Of a stretch of 64,000 nucleotides of DNA, positions 1 to 9,026 are shown piece by piece. A model generated the notes under the pieces. It searched no databases and was not told where the DNA came from. It was given only the letters and a program-made list of their open reading frames with translations. Location of the stretch: positions 1 through 64,000 of the forward strand of contig JBPYCQ010000008.1 in the NCBI GenBank assembly GCA_051846895.1, read 5' to 3'. A program made the position numbers and the translations under genes. This DNA comes from CALKAL01 sp051846895. Lineage in GTDB: Bacteria; Bacillota; Bacilli; Bacillales; Alkalibacillaceae. Every line of letters begins with the position of its first letter. Positions within the stretch are counted from its first letter, which is position 1.

Positions 1-1681
1 AAAGAGGCTGGGACAAAACCAGTCTAAAAAAATAAAAAATGGCACCAATCATAAGATTTAAATGATTGGTGCCATTTTTTATTGGATTTTTATCGTCAAA
101 TCCATTATACCCCCTGTTCATGGCTGCGTATTTTCTTAAATTTACAGCCATGAATGCAAAGCCTAATTCATTTTTCACTTTCGCTTTGCCCCTGACGGAC
201 ATACGAGTGAAACCCAAATTAGCCTTCAGAAATCCAAAAACTGGTTCTACATCAGTCTTACGTTTACCATAGATTTCACCAGTTTTTTCTTCTGAAAGCT
301 TTTCACGTGTATATTCTTTTTGTTGCTCCCATTTTTGATTATATAAAATTCTTCGGTTGTTACCCTCTTTCGCGTTTGTACACATTGAGCGTAGAGGACA
401 GCCAGAACAGTCTTCACATTCGTAAACTTTCAATGTTCTGGTAAAGCCGTAACGATCCGTTCGATTAGAGACATAACGGAACGTTAATCGTTGATTGTTC
501 GGACAAATAAAACAATCTTGTTCTTCATCATACTCCCAGTTGTGTGTATTAAACGGATTATTCTTATACTTGCGTTGTTTTTCTTTTCGGTATTGATTGT
601 ATGTAATCAAAGGTGTGCGTTCTCGATTTTCTATGATATCTGAGTAGTTAGCTTCACTACCATATCCAGCATCTGCAACAATGTAGTTAGGCAACTCAAA
701 AAAATTATCTTCGATACAATTCAAAAATGGTATAAGTGTTCTTGTGTCTGTAGGATTTGGAAAAATATCATACGCAAGCGCAAATTGACCTTCAGTCGCC
801 AACTGAATATTATAAGCTGGTTTTAATTGACCATTCTTCATATAGTCATCTTTCATTCGCATAAATGTGGCATCATGATCTGTTTTAGAATAGCTATTTC
901 GTTCACCAAATATCTTCATATCCGATTCATACTTAAGTTTGCGTCGGATGAAATCCTGGAATTGCTTGCGGTATTGTTTAGGTATTTTGCGTTCAGAACG
1001 AAGAGTTTTTCGTTCTTGACTATCATCATTTTCTTCAATCTTTTGGTCGTAGACTTGAACCTTCTCATCTAATTGGTTCTCAATAGCGGATAATTCCTCA
1101 ACGGAAAGTTCGTCTGAACTTTCTCGCTCTATTCCTGGAATGATCTCTCCTTTTAGTAACTCATCATACATCTGATTGGACTTCTCGATTAAACTCGTAC
1201 TAAACCTTTCTGTAGCTTTTCGCCAAACAAACGTAAATTTATTTGCGTTCGCCTCAATCTTAGTTCCATCAATAAAGATCGCTTCTTCCTCGATTAAATT
1301 GTTCTGAATGAGCTGACATCGAAATTGCACAAAACATTGGCGAATCAATTCTTTAACCTCTGGGTCAACTCGAAATCGATTAATTGTACGATAACTCGGT
1401 TTATATCCTTGAGCCAGCCACATCATTCGTACACTATCTTTTACTAGTGCCTCTATTTTTCTTCCGGAAAATGCTGATTGAGTATAAGCACAGAGAATAA
1501 TTTTCATCATCATTTTGGGGTGATAAGACGGGCATCCCGTATTACGAGAAAATTGGCTGAAAGCCTCATCAGGTATTTGCTCAACTAGATCATTGACTGT
1601 GTAGGCGATATCATTTTCTTCTAATTTTACTTCTAAATCTAAAGGCAAAACCACTTGATTCATGTTATAATGTTTAAACAT
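1..1681 (-). CDS. IS1182-family DDE transposase, 3' end beyond window
   Basis: I translated this by hand from an ATG at 1681 preceded by AAAGGAGG. The frame is open for 560 codons to the window edge with no stop. It shows the IS1182 landmarks: an N-terminal InsH-like domain, IDGTKIEANANKFTFVW (first catalytic Asp), VADAGYGSEANY (second Asp), a Cys-rich stretch around CEDCSGCPLRSMC, and KTDVEPVFGFLKANLGF (catalytic Glu). No frameshift or internal stop is visible, so the element may be active. The frame runs through the terminal inverted repeat (…RLVLSQPL), so the stop must come from DNA outside the window, as I recall for some relatives. Assignment to IS1182 rests on recalled family motifs. 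Confidence 0.9.
   Translation of the reverse strand, partial: MFKHYNMNQVVLPLDLEVKLEENDIAYTVNDLVEQIPDEAFSQFSRNTGCPSYHPKMMMKIILCAYTQSAFSGRKIEALVKDSVRMMWLAQGYKPSYRTINRFRVDPEVKELIRQCFVQFRCQLIQNNLIEEEAIFIDGTKIEANANKFTFVWRKATERFSTSLIEKSNQMYDELLKGEIIPGIERESSDELSVEELSAIENQLDEKVQVYDQKIEENDDSQERKTLRSERKIPKQYRKQFQDFIRRKLKYESDMKIFGERNSYSKTDHDATFMRMKDDYMKNGQLKPAYNIQLATEGQFALAYDIFPNPTDTRTLIPFLNCIEDNFFELPNYIVADAGYGSEANYSDIIENRERTPLITYNQYRKEKQRKYKNNPFNTHNWEYDEEQDCFICPNNQRLTFRYVSNRTDRYGFTRTLKVYECEDCSGCPLRSMCTNAKEGNNRRILYNQKWEQQKEYTREKLSEEKTGEIYGKRKTDVEPVFGFLKANLGFTRMSVRGKAKVKNELGFAFMAVNLRKYAAMNRGYNGFDDKNPIKNGTNHLNLMIGAIFYFFRLVLSQPL
38..76. terminator. Bidirectional hairpin inside IS left end
   Basis: A 15-bp perfect stem (ATGGCACCAATCAT and its complement) has an 8-9 base loop and T-runs on both sides, so it can terminate in either direction. 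It lies within the last codons of the transposase frame. Confidence 0.7.
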
Positions 1682-1771
1682 AAAGAATCCTCCTTTGTTG
1701 GTTGTTTTGTGGTTATTACAATTTTATCAAAGGGGATTCTTTTTGTTTATACAATTATCGAATTTATTATA

Positions 1772-1817
1772 AAAAAGTTGTGAAGATCATCGATTCGATG
1801 GATCTCCACAACTTTTT
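1772..1817. terminator. Hairpin inside IS right end
   Basis: A 17-bp stem with one mismatch (AAAAAGTTGTGAAGATC against GATCTCCACAACTTTTT) has T-runs on both sides. It lies between the right inverted repeat and the transposase start. It probably blocks read-in from the lonA-ysxC operon and also ends that operon. Confidence 0.65.
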
Positions 1818-1851
1818 ATTTTACCGGGTTTTGTCCCAGCCTCTTTTTTCA

Positions 1852-2433
1852 TTACATATATTTGGTTAATGCTTTCCAGGCCGCATCTTTCCCTTCACCA
1901 GTTTCAGAAGAGAATGGAATTAATAAATCATCTTGTTCTAAATCTAAATCTTCTTTAATAATTTTTAAATGTTTTTGTCTTTTTGTTTTGTTTACTTTAT
2001 CCATTTTTGTCGCGACAACGATGACCGGGATTTCATAATGTTTTAAAAAATCATACATAATGATGTCGTCTTCAGTAGGTGGGTGGCGCATATCAATAAG
2101 TAGAACAGTTGCTTTTAACGTTTCTCTTTCTTGAAAATATTCTTCCATCATGCGCCCCCAAGCCTCTCGTTCTTTTTTGGAGACTTTCGCATAACCGTAA
2201 CCTGGGACATCAACAAAAAGCAAAGCATCATTAATTTTATAAAAATTAAGTGTTTGCGTTTTACCAGGCTTAGATGATGTTCGAGCTAAACTTTTCCGAT
2301 TGATCATTTTATTAATAAATGAAGATTTACCAACATTAGATCGACCCGCTAAAGCTATCTCTGGTAATTGTTCGTTTGGATATTGCTTTTTACTTACAGC
2401 ACTTATCACTATTTCTGCTTCATGTACGTTCAT
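1852..2433 (-). CDS. ysxC: Ribosome-assembly GTPase YsxC/EngB
   Basis: A 193-residue EngB-type GTPase of normal family length. These proteins bind the 50S subunit and are needed for its late assembly; the gene is essential in B. subtilis. The G motifs are visible: GRSNVGKSS (P-loop, about residues 30-38), DVPGYG (G3) and TKMDK (G4). The ATG is preceded by AAGGAG. It starts 5 bases after the lonA stop, the same lonA-ysxC operon as in B. subtilis. The expected next gene, hemA, is replaced at this point by an insertion sequence only a few bases past the stop codon. Confidence 0.97.
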   Translation of the reverse strand: MNVHEAEIVISAVSKKQYPNEQLPEIALAGRSNVGKSSFINKMINRKSLARTSSKPGKTQTLNFYKINDALLFVDVPGYGYAKVSKKEREAWGRMMEEYFQERETLKATVLLIDMRHPPTEDDIIMYDFLKHYEIPVIVVATKMDKVNKTKRQKHLKIIKEDLDLEQDDLLIPFSSETGEGKDAAWKALTKYM

Positions 2434-2438
2434 TTTCC

Positions 2439-4757
2439 CTACTCCTTCAACAAGGCGTGCTCCAAGACTTCATCAAGATGTTTAACTTTAACAAAGGTTA
2501 AATCTTTTCGAACACTTTCTGGAATATCTTCTAAATCTTTATCATTTTCTTCAGGCATAATGATTGTTGTAAGTCCAGCTCGATGTGCACTTAACGTTTT
2601 CTCTTTAAGTCCTCCAATCGGCAAGACTCGACCTCTAAGTGTAATTTCACCTGTCATTCCAACTTCTTTCCTCACTGGGCGGTTGGTTAATGCGGACACT
2701 AAGGCAGTTGCCATAGTAATCCCAGCTGATGGTCCGTCTTTCGGTGTCGCGCCTTCTGGAACATGAATGTGAACATCAAATTTTTCATGAAAATCTTCTT
2801 CAATATTTAATTCATCTACTCTAGAGCGCACGTAACTAAATGCTGCTTGAGCAGATTCTTTCATGACATCACCTAGTTTACCCGTCAATGTCAATTTACC
2901 CGTCCCTTTAGCAATCGAAACTTCAATCGATAACGTATCTCCTCCAGCTTGGGTATAAGCTAAGCCGGTTGCTGCACCGATTTGGTCAGCTTCTTCAGCT
3001 TGTCCATAGCGGAAACGGGGCTTGCCTAACAATTCTTCAATTTTATTTTCTGTTATGACGACTCGTTTTTGTTCACCCGCAACAATAATTTTTGCCGCTT
3101 TACGGCATAATGAAGCAATTTGCCTTTCTAAATTACGAACACCCGCTTCACGCGTATACATTCTAATTAATTTCAAAATAGCTTCATCTCGAAACTGAAC
3201 ATGTGATTTTTTCAAGCCGTTTACTTTTATTTGTTTTTCAATAAGGTGTTGTTTTGATATGTGCAATTTTTCAACTTCTGTATAACCTGCGATCGAGATA
3301 ACTTCCATACGGTCTAATAAAGGCTCAGGAATCGTTTGTAGGTTATTGGCAGTAGCGATAAACATAACTTTTGATAAGTCATATGTTTCTTCAATGAAGT
3401 GATCACTAAAATTATGGTTTTGTTCTGGATCTAGAACTTCAAGTAAAGCAGCTGATGGGTCCCCTCTAAAATCACTTGCCATTTTATCAATTTCATCTAA
3501 TAAAAAGACTGGGTTAACCGTTTCTGCCTTTTTCATTCCTTGAATAATTCGACCCGGCATCGCACCTACATACGTCCGTCTATGCCCTCTAATTTCTGCT
3601 TCGTCCCGCACACCACCAAGAGAAATCCTCACAAATTTTCTGCCGATAGCTCGAGAGATTGATTTCGCTAATGATGTTTTACCAACACCAGGTGGTCCTA
3701 CTAAGCAAAGAATCGGTCCTTTTAACGACTGCGTTAACTTCTGAACAGATAAATATTCTAATACCCGCTCTTTTACTTTATCTAAGCCATAATGATCTTC
3801 ATTTAATATTTTCTCAGCGTGTAAAATATCTAAATTATCTTTAGTTTCTTCATTCCATGGTAAAGAAATGAGCCACTCAATATAATTACGAATGACTGAA
3901 CTTTCAGCAGAACTTTGCGGAACTTTTTCATATCGATCAAGTTCTTTAAATGCTACTTCCTCGATACGTTCCGGCATGTTAGAGTCTTCAATTTTCTCTT
4001 TAAGTTCTGCAATTTCTCCACCTTTACCGTCTCGCTCACCAAGTTCTTTTTGAATTGCCTTAAGCTGTTCACGCAAATAATATTCACGTTGCGTGCGCTC
4101 CATTGAACGTTTCACACGTTGTCCTAATTTTTTCTCTAAGCTCAAAACTTCTTTCTCATTATGAATGAGTTGAATTAAATAATCGAGTCTTTCAGGAACA
4201 TATGTGATTTCTAATATTCGTTGTTTCTGTTGCAGCTTTAAAGTTAAATGTGATCCGACCATATCTGCTAGACGTCCAGGATCATCGATATCCTTAACTG
4301 TCTCAAAAGTTTCTTTGTTTAGTTTTTTTGAGATTTTTGTATACTCGTTGAATTGACTTATAAGCATTCGCATGAGTGCTTGTTCTTCGATATTGTCTCC
4401 ACGCTCTTCCTCTAATTCTTCATAATTAGCAATAAAAAAAGGCTTTTCTTGATTGATGGAATGTATTTCCGCTCGCTTCATTCCCTCAATCAAAATACGA
4501 TTGGTACCGTTAGGCAACTTGACCATTTGTTTGATATAGCCAATTGTTCCAGTGTTATATATGTCATCAAATGTTGGTTCATCCACAGACGTATCTTTCT
4601 GAGTTGCCAATAATATTTGATGATCTTCCATCATACATTTTTCTAATGCCTTAACAGATTGTTCTCTACCGACGTCTAAATGTAATACCATTGAAGGATA
4701 AACGACTACACCTCGCAACGGTAGGAGGGGAATTTCATTATGTTTCTCTTTTCCCAA
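2439..4757 (-). CDS. lonA: ATP-dependent protease LonA
   Basis: A 772-residue Lon protease, full length. The N-terminal substrate-binding LON domain begins IPLLPLRGVVVYP. The AAA+ module follows, with Walker A GPPGVGKTS (about 355) and Walker B VFLLDEIDK. The C-terminal protease domain carries the catalytic Ser in KDGPSAGI and Lys in IGGLKEKTL. It degrades misfolded and short-lived regulatory proteins in the cytoplasm. The start codon is TTG, preceded by GGAGGTG at good spacing. It has its own promoter and is cotranscribed with ysxC. In B. subtilis lonB lies between clpX and lonA; here there is no lonB. Confidence 0.98.
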   Translation of the reverse strand: MGKEKHNEIPLLPLRGVVVYPSMVLHLDVGREQSVKALEKCMMEDHQILLATQKDTSVDEPTFDDIYNTGTIGYIKQMVKLPNGTNRILIEGMKRAEIHSINQEKPFFIANYEELEEERGDNIEEQALMRMLISQFNEYTKISKKLNKETFETVKDIDDPGRLADMVGSHLTLKLQQKQRILEITYVPERLDYLIQLIHNEKEVLSLEKKLGQRVKRSMERTQREYYLREQLKAIQKELGERDGKGGEIAELKEKIEDSNMPERIEEVAFKELDRYEKVPQSSAESSVIRNYIEWLISLPWNEETKDNLDILHAEKILNEDHYGLDKVKERVLEYLSVQKLTQSLKGPILCLVGPPGVGKTSLAKSISRAIGRKFVRISLGGVRDEAEIRGHRRTYVGAMPGRIIQGMKKAETVNPVFLLDEIDKMASDFRGDPSAALLEVLDPEQNHNFSDHFIEETYDLSKVMFIATANNLQTIPEPLLDRMEVISIAGYTEVEKLHISKQHLIEKQIKVNGLKKSHVQFRDEAILKLIRMYTREAGVRNLERQIASLCRKAAKIIVAGEQKRVVITENKIEELLGKPRFRYGQAEEADQIGAATGLAYTQAGGDTLSIEVSIAKGTGKLTLTGKLGDVMKESAQAAFSYVRSRVDELNIEEDFHEKFDVHIHVPEGATPKDGPSAGITMATALVSALTNRPVRKEVGMTGEITLRGRVLPIGGLKEKTLSAHRAGLTTIIMPEENDKDLEDIPESVRKDLTFVKVKHLDEVLEHALLKE

Positions 4758-4790
4758 GGAAGGACACCTCCAAATTTTTCACGTAATACT

Positions 4791-4819
4791 ATCATATAGA
4801 ATTTACTGTTAGCTGTAAA
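4791..4819 (-). promoter_or_regulatory. Sigma-A promoter of lonA
   Basis: On the minus strand, TTTACA, 17 bases, TATGAT. It lies 34 bases upstream of the lonA TTG start and downstream of the clpX terminator. Confidence 0.75.
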
Positions 4820-4887
4820 TTGTTTAACTATCCACTATTATGTTCGAACTAAACACTTTCTATTTTACCCATACAAAAGAACATAAT

Positions 4888-4920
4888 AAAAGGTACTCTC
4901 TTTGGAGCAGAGTACCTTTT
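4888..4920 (-). terminator. Terminator of clpX
   Basis: The stem AAAAGGTACTCT pairs with AGAGTACCTTTT and is followed by a T-rich tract, 15 bases after the clpX stop. Confidence 0.85.
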
Positions 4921-4934
4921 ATTATTATAACCTT

Positions 4935-6212
4935 TTAAGCACTTTCTTTTGGTTTCTTTTTGTTGTTGTCTACGATCGAACCGTCTTTCATGAGTAATTT
5001 CGGACTGCCATTTTCTTTTTCTATTGTTTCTTTCGTAATAATACATTTTTCAATATCTTCTCTTGAAGGCAATTCAAACATTACATCTAACATAATTCCT
5101 TCAATGATTGAACGCAATCCACGTGCACCAGTTTTACGCTCAATAGCTTTCTTAGAAATTGCGGTTAAAGCGTCTTCTTCAAATTCTAACTCAACATCAT
5201 CCATTTGGAATAATTTTTCATATTGTTTAACTAACGCATTTTTTGGTTTCGTTAAGATTTGTACTAATGCATCTTCATCCAATTGCTCTAGACTTCCAAT
5301 GACAGGTAAACGTCCAATAAATTCTGGAATTAAACCATATCGTAATAAGTCCTCTGGAAGTACTTTAGTAAGTAATTCTGATTCTTTGACTTGTGCATTT
5401 TGTGAGTTCATTCCAAAACCAATGACTTTCTCACCTAGACGACGTTTAATGATTTGATCAATTCCGTCAAAAGCACCACCTACGATAAACAAAATGTTTG
5501 TCGTATCAATTTGAATAAACTCTTGATGCGGATGCTTACGTCCACCTTGTGGAGGAACGCTAGCACTTGTTCCTTCTAAAATTTTCAGTAATGCTTGCTG
5601 TACCCCTTCACCAGATACATCTCTTGTAATTGAAGGGTTTTCAGACTTTCTAGCTACTTTATCAATTTCATCAATGTAAATAATTCCTTTTTCAGCCTTC
5701 TCGACATCATAATCAGCCGCTTGGATTAATTTAAGTAAAATGTTCTCTACATCTTCACCAACATAACCCGCTTCTGTAAGTGATGTTGCATCAGCGATAG
5801 CGAAAGGAACGTTTAAAATACGTGCCAATGTTTGCGCTAATAATGTTTTACCACTACCTGTAGGACCAAGAAGTAAAATATTACTTTTCGATAATTCTAC
5901 ATCATCACTTTTAAAGTTTGTTTTAATTCTTTTGTAGTGATTATATACCGCAACTGAAAGTGATTTTTTTGCTTTCTCTTGACCGATGACATAATCATCA
6001 AGAATTTCGCAAATTTCTTTCGGTTTAGGTATATCTTTAAACTCTTCTTGTTCAACTGAACCGAGTTCCTCTTCAACAATTTCTGTACAAAGATCGATAC
6101 ATTCATCACATATATAAACACCTGGTCCTGCAACTAACTTACGGACTTGGTCTTGAGTCTTTCCACAAAACGAGCATTTTAATTGCCCTTTTTCATCGTT
6201 AAATTTAAACAT
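4935..6212 (-). CDS. clpX: ClpX ATPase, specificity subunit of ClpXP protease
   Basis: A 425-residue ClpX of normal length. The N-terminal zinc-binding domain has CSFC (about 14-17) and CDEC (about 35-38). The AAA+ domain has Walker A GPTGSGKT and Walker B IIYIDEIDK, plus sensor and arginine-finger regions (EFIGRLPVI, GARGLRS). ClpX unfolds tagged substrates and feeds them to ClpP. It is followed by its own terminator and preceded by a promoter separate from tig. Confidence 0.98.
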   Translation of the reverse strand: MFKFNDEKGQLKCSFCGKTQDQVRKLVAGPGVYICDECIDLCTEIVEEELGSVEQEEFKDIPKPKEICEILDDYVIGQEKAKKSLSVAVYNHYKRIKTNFKSDDVELSKSNILLLGPTGSGKTLLAQTLARILNVPFAIADATSLTEAGYVGEDVENILLKLIQAADYDVEKAEKGIIYIDEIDKVARKSENPSITRDVSGEGVQQALLKILEGTSASVPPQGGRKHPHQEFIQIDTTNILFIVGGAFDGIDQIIKRRLGEKVIGFGMNSQNAQVKESELLTKVLPEDLLRYGLIPEFIGRLPVIGSLEQLDEDALVQILTKPKNALVKQYEKLFQMDDVELEFEEDALTAISKKAIERKTGARGLRSIIEGIMLDVMFELPSREDIEKCIITKETIEKENGSPKLLMKDGSIVDNNKKKPKESA

Positions 6213-6292
6213 GTTTTCACCCCATAATATCTATATTTAAACTCATATTAATTAGCTTACAACAATTGAAAAGGTGTTATTCCGTATAATTT

Positions 6293-6321
6293 ATTATGTA
6301 CTCCAACATGAAATTAGTCAA
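6293..6321 (-). promoter_or_regulatory. Sigma-A promoter of clpX
   Basis: On the minus strand, TTGACT, 17 bases, CATAAT, about 80 bases upstream of clpX and after the tig terminator. The -10 is one base off consensus. Confidence 0.6.
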
Positions 6322-6412
6322 AAGAAAAACTTAATTTCATTTTATGCAACCATTTTTAAAAGTTATACTCAAAACTTAACATATGTATATGACAAATAAG
6401 GTGTTTAGTGTA

Positions 6413-6442
6413 AAACAAGGCACGTATTTACGCGCCTTGTTC
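6413..6442 (-). terminator. Terminator of tig
   Basis: The stem ACAAGGCGCGTA pairs with TACGTGCCTTGT around a 2-base loop and is followed by a short T-run, about 17 bases past the tig stop. Confidence 0.8.
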
Positions 6443-6458
6443 GACTACCTAAACAAAT

Positions 6459-7745
6459 TTATTTTGTCTTGCTTTGTTCTACTAAAAAGTCAATTGCTTT
6501 TCTTAGTTTTAAATCATCTTTTAACATGTCAGTGTTTCCACCAAGCATTTTTGTTAAATTATCAACATCTGTATTATACATCGTTGCCATTTCTTCTAAT
6601 TCTTTCTGTACATCTTCTTCTGATGCTTCTAGTTTCTCTTCTTCAGCAATTGCTTCTAAAGTTAAATTCGTACGCACACGCTTTTCAGCATCCTCTTTCA
6701 TTTGTCCTTTAAGGGCATCTTCATTTTGACCTGAGAACTGATAATAAATATCTAAAGTCATTCCTTGCATTTGAAGACGTTGCTCAAATTCTTGAAGCAT
6801 ACGATCAAGCTCTGAATCAATCATAGCTTGAGGAATATCAATCTCAGCATTTTCAGAAGCTTGATTAATTAATGACTCACGTAATTCATTATCTGCATCA
6901 GTTTTCTTTTGCTCTTCAAGACGTTCTCTAGTCTTCTTCGTTAACTCATCTAAAGTTTCAACATCTTCATCAACGTCTTTAGCAAACTCATCGTCTAATT
7001 CAGGAAGCTCTTTAGATTTTACTTCATGAATTTTTACTTTAAATGTTGCTTCTTTACCCGCTAAGTCCTCTGCTTGATAATCCTCTGGGAATGTGACAAC
7101 TACTTCTACGTCTTCACCAGCAGACTTCCCAACAAGCTGCTCTTCAAAACCTGGTATAAACTGGCCTGAGCCAATTTCTAATGTATGGTTTTCAGCTGAA
7201 CCACCTTCAAAAGCTTCTCCATCCATAAAACCTTCGAAATCAATAACAACTGTATCACCATTTTCAACTTGTCCTTCTTCTTTAACAACAAGCTCTGCAT
7301 GGCGTTCTTGAAGAAGTTTCAATTCACTTTCAACTTCCTCATCTGTAACAGTTGTATCTTGCTCTTCAACTTCAAGACCTTTATACTCGCCTAATTTAAC
7401 TTCAGGCTTAACTGTTACTGTAGCTGTAAAAATGACTGGTTTACCTTGTTCGATTTGTTCTACATCGATTTCTGGTCTGTCAACCGGAGTAATTCCAGTT
7501 TCGTCAACAGCATTTGAGTAAGCTTCTGGTAATACGATATCAATCGCATCTTGATATAATGATTCTACGCCGAAGCGTTTTTCAAAAATACTACGCGGTA
7601 CTTTTCCTTTACGAAAACCTGGTACTTGAATTTGTTTAACTACTTTTTTAAAGGCTTGATCAAGTGCCTGATCGAAATCTTTCGCATCAACTTCTATTGT
7701 TAATACACCTTCATTGCCTTCTTTTTTTTCCCATTTTGCTGACAT
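6459..7745 (-). CDS. tig: Trigger factor, ribosome-bound chaperone
   Basis: A 428-residue trigger factor of family length. The N-terminal ribosome-binding domain includes the signature GFRKGKVPRSIFEKRFG (about 43-60), which docks at the exit tunnel near L23. The FKBP-like prolyl isomerase domain is in the middle (GDTVVIDFEGFMDGEAFEGG), and a long acidic alpha-helical substrate-cradling domain follows. It lies between ysoA and clpX as in B. subtilis, with its own promoter and terminator. The protein is notably acidic, in keeping with neighbouring genes. Confidence 0.98.
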   Translation of the reverse strand: MSAKWEKKEGNEGVLTIEVDAKDFDQALDQAFKKVVKQIQVPGFRKGKVPRSIFEKRFGVESLYQDAIDIVLPEAYSNAVDETGITPVDRPEIDVEQIEQGKPVIFTATVTVKPEVKLGEYKGLEVEEQDTTVTDEEVESELKLLQERHAELVVKEEGQVENGDTVVIDFEGFMDGEAFEGGSAENHTLEIGSGQFIPGFEEQLVGKSAGEDVEVVVTFPEDYQAEDLAGKEATFKVKIHEVKSKELPELDDEFAKDVDEDVETLDELTKKTRERLEEQKKTDADNELRESLINQASENAEIDIPQAMIDSELDRMLQEFEQRLQMQGMTLDIYYQFSGQNEDALKGQMKEDAEKRVRTNLTLEAIAEEEKLEASEEDVQKELEEMATMYNTDVDNLTKMLGGNTDMLKDDLKLRKAIDFLVEQSKTK

Positions 7746-7832
7746 ATAAATCTTCCCTCCAAAATCTATTATTCCACTAAAAATTGTTTTAAAACAGAGT
7801 TAATCACTGTCCGTTTGTTATGCAACCACTAT

Positions 7833-7860
7833 ATTATAACATAGAAAATACACCGTTCAA
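7833..7860 (-). promoter_or_regulatory. Sigma-A promoter of tig
   Basis: On the minus strand, TTGAAC, 16 bases, TATAAT, roughly 85 bases upstream of the tig start. Confidence 0.65.
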
Positions 7861-7877
7861 CAACTATGAATAAAAAG

Positions 7878-8864
7878 CTAAACCTCTATTTGTGAGAAAT
7901 ACTTTTTTTCTAAGTTTTCTATTTTTTTCGCCCACTTCAAACTAGATTCAGATATGTATTGATTCAATTTTTTCTCATCTAATTGTAAATATTTAGACGC
8001 TAAATAAGAGACTGCTTCCGCTATAGATGTACAATCCTCTTCATCGGGCGTGTACGGGAAGTAAATGTATAAAAAGCGATACAATATTTGCTTAATAAAT
8101 ATAAAACGAGTAGGATCTGATTGTTCAATATCTTCTAATTGTTTTAAAACCGATAATGCAAAAGATGTCTCTAGTATATCCACTAAATCACTCGGTTTAA
8201 ACAGATCATTTTTACCAAATTTCTCAATTTCTAATGGCACATCTACTTCTTCGTCCATACACCACTGTAAAATTCCTGTTTTAATAACAGGGTTCAAATT
8301 CGTATCTGCTAAGTAAGGTGTAATCTGCTTCAAATGCGGCTCAAGTGAATGTTGACGGTGTATCGATAATAACTTCCACTGCTCTTGAAAATTTCCCGAC
8401 TCAAGTGTATCAATGAAACGATCAATATGTTCCGATGATTCATCTGGCGCCGTTGATAAGAACTGTTTACTCATATTATAAATTTGGTCATAAGAATGTG
8501 CATACTCTTCCGGAATAGATTCATTCTCTTTTATTTCATCTAATAAATCTACAACCTCAGAGTATTGACTTGTTTGGAATAAAATCGATAAATAAATATG
8601 TAAGTATTTAAAATAATTCTCTTCATCTTCCCGCATTAATTTGCGACACAATCGTATCGCTTCTTCATATCGATTTAGCTCAATCAAACAAATAATTTTA
8701 GCTGTTAAAATCTCATTTGTCGCCTCGTGAAACGTTTCTAACTTTTCAATATGTATTAGTGCTTCTTCATAATTTTTATGTTTCACCGCCATTAAGCTTT
8801 CATTTACAAGTTGCTGTCGCCATACGGGAAACATAATGACATCATCGTGTTCGTGATTCATCAT
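7878..8864 (-). CDS. ysoA: TPR-repeat protein, YsoA-like
   Basis: A 328-residue soluble, acidic, helical protein. Residues about 20-110 read as tetratricopeptide-like helical pairs (NYEEALIHIEKLETFHEATNEI, NRYEEAIRLCRKLMREDEENYF, QYSEVVDLLDEI). There is no signal peptide or membrane segment. Position directly upstream of tig matches ysoA of B. subtilis, a TPR protein of unknown function. TPR proteins mediate protein contacts, but no partner can be named from the sequence. Confidence 0.8.
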   Translation of the reverse strand: MMNHEHDDVIMFPVWRQQLVNESLMAVKHKNYEEALIHIEKLETFHEATNEILTAKIICLIELNRYEEAIRLCRKLMREDEENYFKYLHIYLSILFQTSQYSEVVDLLDEIKENESIPEEYAHSYDQIYNMSKQFLSTAPDESSEHIDRFIDTLESGNFQEQWKLLSIHRQHSLEPHLKQITPYLADTNLNPVIKTGILQWCMDEEVDVPLEIEKFGKNDLFKPSDLVDILETSFALSVLKQLEDIEQSDPTRFIFIKQILYRFLYIYFPYTPDEEDCTSIAEAVSYLASKYLQLDEKKLNQYISESSLKWAKKIENLEKKYFSQIEV

Positions 8865-9026
8865 GCAATCATCCTGACTTAAAATTTTCTATAAACATAA
8901 TCTACCCTAAAACGAATGGATAGAAACGTGAAAAATGATACTTTTTTATGTTTATCTTCATACTATACCAATTATGCTAATTTGTAAAAAATAACAAAGG
9001 ATAAGTATGAATGGAGACTCACCCTT

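Larger units (their letters stand above)
1..1846 (-). mobile_element. IS1182-family insertion sequence, left end at window edge
   Basis: Bases 1-20 (AAAGAGGCTGGGACAAAACC) are repeated exactly and inverted at 1827-1846, so the element spans about 1.85 kb, normal for IS1182 elements. It carries a single transposase on the minus strand. The right end lies 5 bases from the ysxC stop codon. The left outer edge coincides with the window start, so the target duplication cannot be seen. Strong hairpins just inside each end (38-76 and 1772-1817) would shield the element from outside transcription. Confidence 0.9.

Noticed and set aside
2368..2766. Plus-strand ORF antisense to lonA/ysxC
   Set aside because: It is a shadow of strongly conserved minus-strand genes.
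4835..4860. LexA-like box (CGAACATAATAG) upstream of lonA
   Set aside because: Only one half matches the CGAAC…GTTCG pattern.
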